This document shows positions 1 through 9,027 of a DNA stretch of 64,000 nucleotides, piece after piece. Below the pieces are notes generated by a model. The model was not told where the DNA came from and ran no database searches. It saw nothing but the letters and a program-made list of their open reading frames with translations. Each line of letters opens with the position of its first letter. Within the stretch, counting starts at the first letter, position 1. Source of the stretch: an uncultured Latescibacterota bacterium (GTDB lineage Bacteria > Latescibacterota > UBA2968 > UBA8231); the NCBI GenBank assembly GCA_951813615.1, contig OX638377.1, forward strand, positions 1,674,001-1,738,000, written 5' to 3'. A program made the position numbers and the translations under genes.

Positions 1-1399
1 GCAGATAGAACTTCAGGCGCACTGGTTTTTCAAATACCAGATCGTGCGGGTGTTTCCACTCGTATTTGGCCCGCAGGCTGTCGCCGGTGAAGGGTGGCGG
101 TTCTTCCCCGGGCACCCAGAAACCGGGGAGGGGTCTGCCGGTCTCGGCGTCTTGGATTTCGGCGTAGATTTCGCCCCAACGGGCGTCGGCGTTGAGGTAG
201 AGGTCTTGGCCGCGCCAGTGGAAGGGCTGAGTGACGAGGGTGGCGATTTGGTCACCGTCGATGGAGACGAAGCGGTCGGGCGGCAGCTTGGCCAAGCAGA
301 GCGCGCCCGGGTCGGCGAAGTGGCGCTCGTCCACCCCGAGCCGGAACAGCTCCTTGCAGCGATTGAAGCGCTGGTACATTTCCACGCTGCCCGGTATGCG
401 GAGGGCGTTGTAGTAAATCCAAATCTCGCCGTCTTCGCGCACCAGCGGCGCACCGGCCATCAGGAGCTGGCTGGTGCCGTAGTTTTCCCCATCCCAAGGT
501 TCGATGCCGATAAAGGGCGTGCGGTCAGCCACGCGACCCCAAGTGTGCAGATCGCGCGAGACCGCCATTTCAATCTGGTTGATGCGGGTGAAATTGGTGG
601 CCGGTGGCGGGATGGCACCGATGGGGTTGAAGACGGTGGGGAAGCCGATGTACAGCCCCTGATAGGGCATGACGGCCATGTTGTATATCTCGGCGTGGTA
701 GTCTTCGTCATCGACGATTGGCGGGGTGATGTACGCTGGGTCGTCGACGATGGTGCGGACGCGCTGGCGGCAGTTTTTCCAGTCGGTTTCGTCGGCGTGG
801 AAGATGAGTTCGGGCTCGGTGAAGTGGTCGAAGTCGCGGCTGGTCGCCAGCCAGACCGAGCGGCCCCACTCGGTGGACTGCTTGACCATGGCGAGGAATT
901 GCTCGGTATAGGGGTCGTACACAAACTGGGACTCGTCTTGGCTGGGGACGAAGGAGCTGGGGAGCGGGGTCCAAGCAAAGCCGTCGGGCGAAATGGCACC
1001 GTCGCGGCCGTGGCTGCCGAACAGGGCCTTGTAGCGGCGGTTCGGGTCGGGGTCGCGCTCGTCGCGGACGATGTGGTACAGGCCCGGGCCGTTGGGGTCG
1101 CAGGCGATGTTGTTGTCTTTGTTGCCGTCCAACTCGTATAGCCCGAGGGAGGGCAATTCCCAATGCTCGCCGTCGCGGGAGATGGCCAAGCGGGCTTGCG
1201 GGCCGTTGTACCACCATTCGTAGTGCGCCTCGTCTGGGTTCCACAAGGGCGCACTGCGGCTCTGTATGCCGCCGATGATGCAGGGGCCGCACTTTTTGGG
1301 CGGATGCAGAGTGCGGGTGGTGCCTTGCTCGGAGACTAAGGCGCGGCTGTCGAGAAAGAGTTGGTGGTGCTTTTTGGGATCAATGAGGTCGGTGGACAT
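1..1399 (-). CDS. Five-bladed beta-propeller protein, glycoside hydrolase family 32/43-like (3' end missing)
   Basis: The reading frame stays open from the ATG at 1397-1399 to the window edge, giving about 466 residues without a stop, so the C-terminus lies outside the window. The protein opens with a stretch on the pattern DPKKHHQLFLDSR. It contains repeated strand motifs such as EWWYNGPQARLAISRDG, VRDERDPDPNRRYKALFGS and WLATSRDFDHF, typical of GH32/GH43-like propellers that bind or cleave glycans. It is a paralogue of the 480-residue protein at 37527-38969, with the same opening and the same SxDGxHWE blades. It starts 9 bases after the stop of the Gfo/Idh gene at 1409-2410, which suggests one operon. 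No signal peptide is seen, so it is probably cytoplasmic. The catalytic acids are not certain and enzymatic activity is inferred. Confidence 0.72.
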   Translation of the reverse strand, partial: MSTDLIDPKKHHQLFLDSRALVSEQGTTRTLHPPKKCGPCIIGGIQSRSAPLWNPDEAHYEWWYNGPQARLAISRDGEHWELPSLGLYELDGNKDNNIACDPNGPGLYHIVRDERDPDPNRRYKALFGSHGRDGAISPDGFAWTPLPSSFVPSQDESQFVYDPYTEQFLAMVKQSTEWGRSVWLATSRDFDHFTEPELIFHADETDWKNCRQRVRTIVDDPAYITPPIVDDEDYHAEIYNMAVMPYQGLYIGFPTVFNPIGAIPPPATNFTRINQIEMAVSRDLHTWGRVADRTPFIGIEPWDGENYGTSQLLMAGAPLVREDGEIWIYYNALRIPGSVEMYQRFNRCKELFRLGVDERHFADPGALCLAKLPPDRFVSIDGDQIATLVTQPFHWRGQDLYLNADARWGEIYAEIQDAETGRPLPGFWVPGEEPPPFTGDSLRAKYEWKHPHDLVFEKPVRLKFYL

Positions 1400-1408
1400 G
1401 GTTATCGC

Positions 1409-2410
1409 TCATAGCGCAAAGGGTGGAATGCGGAGGAATGCGCCCCCTTGTCGGGAGGACTCTTGGGCCAGCAGACAGGCTTGGGCGGTGGCGAACACCG
1501 AGCGGGTGGGGATGAAGAGGTCGGTGCCGCGTTCAATGGCGTCGATCAGGTTGGCGACGAATGCGCCGCCTTGGTCTGCGGGGAGATCGGGTGTGTACGG
1601 TTCGCGCTCGTTGGTGGCGATGAGCAGGTGGTTGTCGGCATAGGCGCGTAGGTGCGCCGAGCCGGCCGTGCCCATGACGATGAAGCGGGTGTCGCCAAAC
1701 GAGGGTGCGGCTTGGGGCGTGAGCCAGTCGGCGGTGAGGGTTGCCAACGCGCCGTCGGATAACTCAAAGGAAGCCTGCACGTGGTCGTCTAAGCGCGGCT
1801 CTTCCGTGAATCGCTTGCAGGTGGTGAGGGCGTGGACGCCGACGCATTCGGCATTGGTGAGCCAGCGGATTTGATCGACGCCGTGGCAAGCGAGGTCGTG
1901 GAACGCGCCCGTGTACTGCTCCGGGTCGAAATACCACGCCGGGGCTGTGTCGCGGCGGATCTTGTGCGGGTGAGTGGAGATGAGGCTGGCGATGTCCCCG
2001 AGCACGCCGTCGAGGATGGCTTGGCGCAGGGCGATAAACGGCGGATAGCTGCGCGAGGTGAACCACATGGATACGTGGATTGCGCTGGCGGCCACGGCGC
2101 GGCGCATGCGCTCCCAGTCGTCGAGCGTGCGGCAGAGGGGTTTGTCGAGCAGCAGGTGAATGCCAGCGCGGGCGCAGGTCTCCACGAGCGCGGTTTTCTC
2201 GTGGTGGATCAAGCCTTCGAGGATCAGCTCGGGTTGGGCGCAGTCGATCATGTCGTCTAAGGTGGCAAAGCGGGGGATGGATGCGTAGCGTTCGCAGAGC
2301 GCGTCGTCTTCTTCAACCAAGCCGACGATTTGGCCGTTTGCTGCCTGTAAGGCGGATTGGATCATGCCGCCGATGTGGCCGTAGTGGACGCCCATGATGC
2401 CGATGCGCAT
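1409..2410 (-). CDS. Gfo/Idh/MocA family NAD(P)-dependent oxidoreductase
   Basis: The 333-residue protein begins with MRIGIMGVHYGHIGGM, a glycine-rich Rossmann start for NAD(P). The family EKP motif appears as DKPLC near residue 95, whose Lys normally takes part in hydride transfer. FHDLACHGVDQIRW (about residue 170) is the C-terminal domain motif with the catalytic-type His and Asp. The family oxidises or reduces sugars, inositols and sugar derivatives; the substrate cannot be read from sequence. It lies just upstream of the propeller gene at 1-1399, with 9 bases between them, and is divergent from the amidohydrolase at 2514, the shared control region being 2411-2513. Confidence 0.85.
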   Translation of the reverse strand: MRIGIMGVHYGHIGGMIQSALQAANGQIVGLVEEDDALCERYASIPRFATLDDMIDCAQPELILEGLIHHEKTALVETCARAGIHLLLDKPLCRTLDDWERMRRAVAASAIHVSMWFTSRSYPPFIALRQAILDGVLGDIASLISTHPHKIRRDTAPAWYFDPEQYTGAFHDLACHGVDQIRWLTNAECVGVHALTTCKRFTEEPRLDDHVQASFELSDGALATLTADWLTPQAAPSFGDTRFIVMGTAGSAHLRAYADNHLLIATNEREPYTPDLPADQGGAFVANLIDAIERGTDLFIPTRSVFATAQACLLAQESSRQGGAFLRIPPFAL

Positions 2411-2513
2411 GGTGAATTCTCCGGGTGAGGTGTGTGCGGGAAAATAAGACGCGGCGGGTTAATGCGCTACGGCTATTGTGGCGTATATTCTGGCACGAGA
2501 AAGGATCTGAACC

Positions 2514-4034
2514 ATGTCTGATTGGCTTACCGCAAGACAGTTGCAGCACTTGCAGCGCGGCTACCGCAAGCGGATCGAGACGCCTATCCCGACTCAAGTC
2601 GTATCTAGCGGCGAGTGCTTCCCGCCGCCGCAGTCCTGCCGCCAGGTCCAGGCCGAGGCGCTGATGCGCGAAAAGACCGATTTTTACGCGGGTCGCCAGG
2701 GGATGACTCACCAGCGCTATCTCCGCTCCCCCAGCGGCATGGCCGCGGCGTTTATGGCGATGAATCAAGTCTATGGCGATGTCTATCGCGTCGATCCGGC
2801 CGAGGCCGAAGACCCCGAGGCTGCCGCAGACCAGCGCAGCCAGACCCGCGACCAGTTTATCTTTGACGTTCACACCCACCACGTGCGCGAGGACTACACT
2901 TGGGAAGGCCAGCTCTGGCTGCGCGATGTGGCGCGGGGCAACAACCAAGCCCGCACCCCTTGGAATCCAGAGTTGGTCGAACAGGAACTCGACCTGAAGT
3001 ACTACAAGTTCGATTACTATGTCAAAGACATGTTTTTCGACAGCGACACCACGCTCGCGCTGTTGAGTACCTCGCCCTCGGTTGATCCCGAAAAGACGCT
3101 GTTGTCCGACCGGCAGATGGTCGCCACGCGAGACCAAGTCAACGAGATCGCCGGTACGCGGCGGATGTTCGCCCACGGGGTCATCTGGCCGAGTGCGCCG
3201 GAATACTTGGAGCTGATGGAACCGGCGGCGACGGAATTGAAGGTGGACTCTTGGAAGGGCTACACTATCGGCGACGTGCTGGGCTACCACCCCACCTTTG
3301 ACCGACCCTGGCGTCTGGATGACGAAGAACTAACGTGGCCCACCTATGAAAAGGCTCGCCAGCTCGGCGTGCGCAACATCTGCATCCACAAGGGCGTTTT
3401 GCCGGTTGATTACGAGAGCATTCCCAACTGGCAATACGCCAGTGTCGAGGACGTGGGCGGCGCGGCGGCGGCGTGGCCCGACCTGAATTTTCACATCTAT
3501 CACGCGGGCTTGAAGATGTGGCGAGACGCCGAATCGGTCAGTGAGGAATTTGAGCGCACCGGGCGGCTGGCTTGGATCGACGAGCTGGCTGCTATCCCCG
3601 CTGAATACGGGGTGTCGAATGTGTACGCGGATATTGGTCTGTCGTTTGGGGCGCTGGCGATTACGCATCCGCGCTTGGCTGCGGCTATGGTGGCCAAGTT
3701 GATCAAGGGACTCGGTGTTGATCACGTGTTGTGGGGGACGGATTCGATTTGGTTTGGCTCGCCGCAATGGCAGATTGAGGCCTTTCGCCGGATTGAGCTA
3801 CCACCCGACTTGCAGGACAAACTCGATCTAGCGCCGCTCGGCCCGGCCAACGGCCCAATGAAAAACGCGATCTTCGGTATCAATGCCGCTGGGCAATACG
3901 GCCTCGCGCTGGACGAGCAGGGGCGACCTGTTACCGATTATGCTGGCGATGCGCTGTCGCAGCTCAAGGCTGCATACTTGGCGGCGGGCAATGAGCGCGA
4001 TAATCTGTTTTGGGGTTGGATTCACAGGGAGTAG
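2514..4034 (+). CDS. Amidohydrolase-family metal-dependent hydrolase (TIM barrel)
   Basis: The 506-residue protein carries FDVHTHH near residues 117-123, the metal-binding HxH of amidohydrolases. IYHAGLKMW near 325 and WGTDSIWFGSPQWQ near 410 would supply the later His and the catalytic Asp. A 110-residue N-terminal extension rich in charged residues precedes the barrel and is longer than in the other two amidohydrolases of the window (16523-17617 and 43919-44911). The start is supported by AAAGGA eight bases upstream. No signal peptide is seen, so it is probably cytoplasmic. Members hydrolyse or decarboxylate cyclic and carboxylated substrates; the substrate here is unknown. Confidence 0.8.
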   Translation: MSDWLTARQLQHLQRGYRKRIETPIPTQVVSSGECFPPPQSCRQVQAEALMREKTDFYAGRQGMTHQRYLRSPSGMAAAFMAMNQVYGDVYRVDPAEAEDPEAAADQRSQTRDQFIFDVHTHHVREDYTWEGQLWLRDVARGNNQARTPWNPELVEQELDLKYYKFDYYVKDMFFDSDTTLALLSTSPSVDPEKTLLSDRQMVATRDQVNEIAGTRRMFAHGVIWPSAPEYLELMEPAATELKVDSWKGYTIGDVLGYHPTFDRPWRLDDEELTWPTYEKARQLGVRNICIHKGVLPVDYESIPNWQYASVEDVGGAAAAWPDLNFHIYHAGLKMWRDAESVSEEFERTGRLAWIDELAAIPAEYGVSNVYADIGLSFGALAITHPRLAAAMVAKLIKGLGVDHVLWGTDSIWFGSPQWQIEAFRRIELPPDLQDKLDLAPLGPANGPMKNAIFGINAAGQYGLALDEQGRPVTDYAGDALSQLKAAYLAAGNERDNLFWGWIHRE

Positions 4035-4131
4035 GGGTTGCGAATAACTCACTGTGCGTTTTGCCCTTATTGGGGGCGGGTGCGTTTTTATAGACAAGTT
4101 TTTACTCTACTTGCAAGAAAGGTTGCCAACG

Positions 4132-6507
4132 ATGCGTTTACTCATCGCTCTTTGCCTCCTCGTCAGCAGCGTCTACGCCCAAGCGCCCGGCGAGGTCTAT
4201 GTGACTCCAAAAATCGACCTCCAACTCCAGCCGGTCGCCGTTGCGGGGATGGAGGATCGGACCTTGAACGTTCCTCCCGGTTTTATCGTCGAGCTGTTCG
4301 CCGAGGATGTCGGCAAGGGACGGTTGATGGCGTGGAGCCCGGACAGCGTGTTGCACGTGGCCGTCATGGGCACCCGAGGCAACAACGAGTGGCGCGCCGA
4401 CCCCAACCGCACCGCGCGCGTTGTAGCGCTGCCCGACCGCGACCGCGATGGCCGCGCCGACGAGGTGCAGACGGTGGCCGACGATCTGCTGTGGCCCAAT
4501 AGCGTGGCCTTTTACCAAGGGGCTATGTACGTGGCCGATACCGATGAGGTGGTGCGCTTCCACGACGGCGATGGCGACGGTTTTTACGAAGAGCGCGAGG
4601 TCTTTATCCCCGATTTGGCGACGTGGATCCCCGGTTTAGGCGCCGCTGAGCACGTTACGCACACCATCGTCTTTGACGAGGCCAACGAGCGGATATATGT
4701 GCATCAAGGATCCTCCTGCGATCTGTGCCGCGAGAGCGACCCCGAACGCGCTACGGTGCTGGCTTTTAACCTCGACGGCACCGGGCGGCGGATTTTCGCC
4801 CGCGGTTTGCGCAATTCCATAGGCTTGGCGCTGCACCCGCTCACCGGCGAGTTGTGGGCGACCAACAACGGCCACGACCGCAGCGGGCGAGACTTGCCTC
4901 CTGAGACCATTGTCATTGTACGCGAGGGTGGGTTCTACGGCTGGCCGCTGGCGCACGGCTATCAGGCGTGGGTTGACTTTGAGATTGACGAGTACTTTCG
5001 CTCGATTGCGCCCTTTACGCGCCAAGACACGCTCGACGTGGAGCGGATGGAGCAGCCGGTTGCCACGGTCCCGGCCCACACAGCGCCGATGGCGATCCAC
5101 TTTTACACTGGCGACCAGTTCCCCTCCGAATACCACAACCAAGCCTTCGTCGCGCTGCGCGCCGGTACGCGGGGTAACGACCCCGGCTATAAGGTAGTGG
5201 CAGTGTTTAGCGACCCAGATGGGCAAAATTCTCAAGTAGCCGATTTCCTCACCGGCTTCCGTCCCAATTCGGGTAGCAACCGGGTATGGGGGAAGCCCGT
5301 GGGCTTGGAAAGCGACGCCCAGGGAGCGCTCTACGTCTCCAGCGATCACACGACCCAAGCGGTTTTCCGGGTGCGGGTTGGGCCGCTGATGGGGCAGTGG
5401 GAAGTTGGGCCGCCGGATACGGTCTTGGCTGGTCAGCCGCTCGATTTGTCTGCTGCGATTGCGCTGACGCGCTTTGACCGGGAAGCCGCTGAGCCGGTAG
5501 TGAGCGCCGATCTGAGTGCCTTGGGCGGCAGTGCTGAAACGTCGCTTACCGATTTGGGTGACGGACGCTACCGGCTGGAGGCCGCATTGGCGGGCGCGGA
5601 AGCCAACGGCCGCAAGCAAATCGTGGTGAGTGTGGCGCAGAATACATCGGAAGGTCCGTTTGGAATCGCGCTCTCGCACACGCTGGTGGTGCTGCCAGCC
5701 GAGGACTTGGCGATCGCCGATGACGAGTTGGCTCCGGGCTGGACCGCCAATGCCGGTTTGGGCTTGGACAGCTTTGACTTCGACGGCAGCGGCCCGGTTT
5801 TTACCGGCACCGCGGCCGGCGTGCTGACGGGCGACCCTCTGACGCGGCTGTTGCCTTGGCAGTTGGACATGGAGCCGCCGGCACCTATCGAGACGGTGGG
5901 CTATCGGGCGCTACGGCTGGCGATCCATCCGGGCGATGTGGTGCCCGCTGAAGGCGATGTGGTCGAGGTGGTGTTGGAAAGTGGTGGCTTCCAGCGGGTC
6001 GTGCTTTTGGGCGAAGGAGCAGGGGATTACGATCTGGATTTGGGGCGCAAGGAATGGCAGGTGATTGAAATCTCCCTAAGCGCATTTGGCATCATCGACC
6101 GGCCGATAGAGACCGTGCGCTTTGCTGCCAATCTAGAGGGGCACTTTTACATCGACGATTTGCGGCTGGTGCGTACGGAGTTTGCCGTGCCGACCGTCGT
6201 CCACGAGGCGCGCGAAGACGCGACTCCGCAGCACTTCGGCCTAGAGCAAAATTTCCCCAATCCGTTCAACAGCCAGACCGCGATCCGCTATACCCTCGAC
6301 CGCGCCCAAGAGGTCCAACTGAAAGTCTATTCTCTCACAGGACAGCACGTAGCGACTCTGATTAGTGGTCATCGGTCGGCTGGCCGGCATGTGCTGCATT
6401 GGGATGGCCGCGACAGGCAGGGACGGCCGCTGGCTTCGGGGTTGTATTTATATCAGCTACGGGCTGGAAGCGAGAGGCAGACGCGCAAGTTGTTGCTGGT
6501 GCGCTAG
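4132..6507 (+). CDS. Secreted sorbosone/glucose dehydrogenase-like beta-propeller with FlgD-like C-terminal sorting domain
   Basis: The start at 4132 follows GAAAGG and gives a clear signal peptide (MRLLIALCLLVSSVYAQ); an upstream ATG at 4054 would bury it. Residues about 30-420 form a PQQ-dependent sugar-dehydrogenase-type propeller: DRDRDGRADEVQTV, LWPNSVAF, GLRNSIGLALHPLTGELW and GGFYGWPLAHGY are family blades. A calcium-like DGDGDGFYEERE loop lies near residue 145. About 420-690 holds beta-rich domains ending in HFYIDDLRLV. The last 85 residues contain NFPNPFNSQTAIRY and end in GLYLYQLRAG...TRKLLLVR. This is the FlgD-Ig/type IX-like sorting domain seen in Latescibacterota, Bacteroidota and relatives. 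The product is expected to be exported and retained at the surface, oxidising sugars outside the cell. Confidence 0.85.
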   Translation: MRLLIALCLLVSSVYAQAPGEVYVTPKIDLQLQPVAVAGMEDRTLNVPPGFIVELFAEDVGKGRLMAWSPDSVLHVAVMGTRGNNEWRADPNRTARVVALPDRDRDGRADEVQTVADDLLWPNSVAFYQGAMYVADTDEVVRFHDGDGDGFYEEREVFIPDLATWIPGLGAAEHVTHTIVFDEANERIYVHQGSSCDLCRESDPERATVLAFNLDGTGRRIFARGLRNSIGLALHPLTGELWATNNGHDRSGRDLPPETIVIVREGGFYGWPLAHGYQAWVDFEIDEYFRSIAPFTRQDTLDVERMEQPVATVPAHTAPMAIHFYTGDQFPSEYHNQAFVALRAGTRGNDPGYKVVAVFSDPDGQNSQVADFLTGFRPNSGSNRVWGKPVGLESDAQGALYVSSDHTTQAVFRVRVGPLMGQWEVGPPDTVLAGQPLDLSAAIALTRFDREAAEPVVSADLSALGGSAETSLTDLGDGRYRLEAALAGAEANGRKQIVVSVAQNTSEGPFGIALSHTLVVLPAEDLAIADDELAPGWTANAGLGLDSFDFDGSGPVFTGTAAGVLTGDPLTRLLPWQLDMEPPAPIETVGYRALRLAIHPGDVVPAEGDVVEVVLESGGFQRVVLLGEGAGDYDLDLGRKEWQVIEISLSAFGIIDRPIETVRFAANLEGHFYIDDLRLVRTEFAVPTVVHEAREDATPQHFGLEQNFPNPFNSQTAIRYTLDRAQEVQLKVYSLTGQHVATLISGHRSAGRHVLHWDGRDRQGRPLASGLYLYQLRAGSERQTRKLLLVR

Positions 6508-6578
6508 GGGGATGAGTCTGGACAACAACCCTCTAAGATTGATCCTTTGTCTTGGGGGTGGATCTACAAGGAGCGAAG

Positions 6579-7052
6579 ATGAGTTCTACAGTTTACATCG
6601 AAACCAGCATCATCGGTTATCTCACATCGCGACCGAGTCGTGATTTGATCACAGCGGCAAACCAGCGATTAACCCACGATTGGTGGAACGAACGCCGCGA
6701 AAATTTTGACATCTTCATTCCGCAATTTGTCATTGACGAATGTACGCTAGGAGACGCGCTTGCTGCCAAAGAGCGCTTGGACATGATCGCTAATATTCGG
6801 CAACTCGATGTCACCGAAGCCGTTGAGACTTTAGCCAATGGACTGGTTGACCAGCTACCTCTACCGGAGAAGGCACAAGTCGATGCCTTGCACATTGCGG
6901 TCGCAACTGTTCACGGCATGGAATATCTTCTAACTTGGAATTGTACCCATATAGCCAACGCTATACTACGCCCTCAGATCGAGACAATCTGCCGCTCCTT
7001 CAATTATGAACCGCCAACAATCTGTACGCCCCAAGAACTAATGGAGATATAA
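6579..7052 (+). CDS. PIN-domain protein, VapC-like ribonuclease toxin
   Basis: The 157-residue protein starts MSSTVYIETSIIGYL, the PIN-domain opening in which the first acidic residue appears as E rather than D (YIETS for the usual YLDTS). Later acidic positions are VIDEC near residue 55 and VDALHIAVA near 103, followed by LLTWNCTHIAN. The start at 6579 has AAGGAG six bases upstream; an earlier in-frame start at 6552 lacks this. A 59-residue gene begins 4 bases after its stop. PIN/VapC proteins are Mg-dependent RNases of toxin-antitoxin systems. Base composition is lower in GC than the flanking catabolic genes, consistent with acquisition. Confidence 0.82.
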   Translation: MSSTVYIETSIIGYLTSRPSRDLITAANQRLTHDWWNERRENFDIFIPQFVIDECTLGDALAAKERLDMIANIRQLDVTEAVETLANGLVDQLPLPEKAQVDALHIAVATVHGMEYLLTWNCTHIANAILRPQIETICRSFNYEPPTICTPQELMEI

Positions 7053-7056
7053 CATC

Positions 7057-7236
7057 ATGTGGCACGATTCCATCGTTAAAGAAGTTCGCCGCAATCGCCA
7101 AGTGTATGCCGCAAAGTTTCATCACGACATTAAGGCGATTTGCCGTGCTGCCCGCGAGCAGCAAAAAATGAGTGGTCACAAAATCGTTTCGTTGTCCCCG
7201 CGATCTGTCACAGCATCTCTGAAAACCAACGTCTAG
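7057..7236 (+). CDS. Small partner of PIN-domain toxin, putative antitoxin
   Basis: This 59-residue gene begins MWHDSIVKEVRRNRQ and continues AKFHHDIKAICRAAREQQ. Small proteins of the pattern MWxDPIVEEVRxxR...FNxDxxAI are, as I recall, widespread directly downstream of PIN-domain genes, and this is the same order and spacing (4 bases after the PIN stop). The C-terminus (SLSPRSVTASLKTNV) resembles the usual conserved FPPR tail but is altered, so it may be partly degraded. It probably neutralises the neighbouring RNase. No DNA-binding fold is obvious at this length. Confidence 0.6.
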   Translation: MWHDSIVKEVRRNRQVYAAKFHHDIKAICRAAREQQKMSGHKIVSLSPRSVTASLKTNV

Positions 7237-7261
7237 TACTCGGCACTGAAGCAACCGCACG

Positions 7262-9025
7262 CTAGGCGGACAACTTTCGCACGTACACGTAATAAGGGGC
7301 GATGGTCCGCTCGGCGTGGTCGTGGAACGAAGCGTAGAGCCGGTCGAGGCCAGCGACGAGGTCGATCTCAAAGCAAGCGCTCGTCGCGGCGGGATCGACT
7401 TCTTGCTGGAGATTTTGGCCGCCGATTGTTAGCTGTGCCCAGCCAAGGGCGAGGGCGACACCTCCCTCGTAGGCTGGAGCATTTTTCGGCTGGATGCCGG
7501 CTCGATACCAGCCGCTGTCGTCGCCTTCAATCTCCGCAGTAAGCGCATAGCCGGTTTCCTCGGGCCAGCGCCGCAGTTCAATCTGGTAGCGTCCCGCCTC
7601 TTTGACATCGACAGCCCAAAAACCGCTCGTGATCTGCCCGGCGCGGACTTGGCGCTGATTCCAGACGGCGCTGCACGCCTCATTGCGGATGTCGTGGGTA
7701 GTGAGTTTGGCCGGTTGGTCGTCCTTGCCGAGGGCCATCGGCTCGTCGCGGTCGAACTGCTCGGAGATGAGCTCCCACCAGTCATCGTACGCAGCGCGTA
7801 GGTCGGCGACGACGTCGGGCTGCGCGGCGGCGATGTCCTGTCGTTGGCCGGGATCTGTGCCGAGGTCGTAGAGCGCGCGACCGTCGATGAGCCGCCATTT
7901 GCCCTTCATCACCGCGCTCTTGCGCCATTTGACCGGATGGGCCACGCGCTGGGTGTCGCAGACGTTGACGCGGTCGGCCAAAGCTGAATCGTCCGCGCCG
8001 CGCAGCAGTGGCCCTAGGCTCTGGCCGTGGAAGGTACGGCCGGCTGGGACTTCGATCCCGCACAAGTCGAGCAAGGTCGGCATGAAATCCACGTAGCTGG
8101 TCAGCGCGTCGATGTTGCGGCCGCCGGCGAGGTGCCCGTTGGGATAGCGGATGAGGAAGGGCACGCGGTGGCCGCCTTCGTACTGGGATCCCTTTTTGCC
8201 GCGCATTCCGGCGTTGTAACTGCCCGGCCCTTCGCGGGGGAATTGGTCGGCGTCTAGCTCGACACCCGTGGCCGTGCCGTTGTCGGTCATAAAGATGAGG
8301 ATGGTGTTGTCGGCGATACCCAACTCGTCGAGCGTGGCCTGCAACTGACCGAAGTTTTCGTCGATGTTGGTGATCATGCCGTAGAAGCGGGCGCGTTCTT
8401 CGTGCGGGGTGGCGTCGCGGTATTGCTCGACGTAGTGCGGCTCGACGTTGAGCGGCCCGTGCGGCGCGTTGGTGGCGATGTAGCAGAAGAAGGGCTGGTC
8501 GGCATTTTCTGCGATAAAGCGCTGGCCCTCGCGGAAAAATACGTCCGTGCAGTAGCCCTCGTACGGGGTGGGGACGCCGTTTTTGAAGTAGGTGTCGTCA
8601 AAGTAGTCGTTGCCCCAGGCATCGCCCGTGTTGCCGATGCCGCCGCCAGCGTGGTAGATGGATTCGGCAAAGCCGCGCTCGTGTGGTCGGTAGGGCGGGC
8701 TGTCGCCGAGGTGCCACTTGCCGAAGTGCCCGGTGCGGTAGCCTGCGCCAGTGAGCGCGTCCGCGAGGGTCCATTCGTTGGCGCGCAGCAGCGAGCGGCC
8801 GCCAATGGTGTGCCAGACGCCGGCGCTGTTGCAGTAGTGGCCGGTGAGCAGGCCGGCGCGGGTGGGGGCGCAGGTGGAGCCGACGTGGTAGTCGGTGAAG
8901 CGCACGGCGTCTTGGTGGAAGCGGTCGAGGCAAGGCGTGCGGATTGCGCTGTTGCCGTGGCAGCCTAGGTCGCCGTAGCCTTGGTCGTCCGTGAGGACGA
9001 AGACGATATTGGGGCGCGGAGCCAT
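7262..9025 (-). CDS. Type I sulfatase (formylglycine-dependent)
   Basis: The 587-residue protein starts MAPRPNIVFVLTDDQGYGD, whose adjacent Asp pair binds calcium. The maturation motif CAPTRAGLLTG (CxPxR) at about residues 53-63 marks the Cys converted to formylglycine. HFGKWHLGD, IATNAPHGP and ILIFMTDNGT are further active-site motifs. A C-terminal beta-rich domain (about 450-587) resembles a carbohydrate-binding or sulfatase-associated domain. The start is placed at 9025, 2 bases after the stop of the RraA-like gene (9028), so the two are cotranscribed. No signal peptide is visible with this start. It would remove sulfate from a sugar or other organic ester. Confidence 0.92.
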   Translation of the reverse strand: MAPRPNIVFVLTDDQGYGDLGCHGNSAIRTPCLDRFHQDAVRFTDYHVGSTCAPTRAGLLTGHYCNSAGVWHTIGGRSLLRANEWTLADALTGAGYRTGHFGKWHLGDSPPYRPHERGFAESIYHAGGGIGNTGDAWGNDYFDDTYFKNGVPTPYEGYCTDVFFREGQRFIAENADQPFFCYIATNAPHGPLNVEPHYVEQYRDATPHEERARFYGMITNIDENFGQLQATLDELGIADNTILIFMTDNGTATGVELDADQFPREGPGSYNAGMRGKKGSQYEGGHRVPFLIRYPNGHLAGGRNIDALTSYVDFMPTLLDLCGIEVPAGRTFHGQSLGPLLRGADDSALADRVNVCDTQRVAHPVKWRKSAVMKGKWRLIDGRALYDLGTDPGQRQDIAAAQPDVVADLRAAYDDWWELISEQFDRDEPMALGKDDQPAKLTTHDIRNEACSAVWNQRQVRAGQITSGFWAVDVKEAGRYQIELRRWPEETGYALTAEIEGDDSGWYRAGIQPKNAPAYEGGVALALGWAQLTIGGQNLQQEVDPAATSACFEIDLVAGLDRLYASFHDHAERTIAPYYVYVRKLSA

Positions 9026-9027
9026 GG

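Noticed and set aside
44..1141. Long plus-strand open frame opposite the partial propeller gene
   Set aside because: It lacks any family motif and is Val/Gly-rich as expected from antisense of a GC-rich gene. The minus frame encodes a clear propeller paralogue.
2313..3290. 325-codon minus-strand frame over the amidohydrolase
   Set aside because: Arg/His/Leu-rich antisense shadow, with the opposite strand carrying HxH and other metal motifs.
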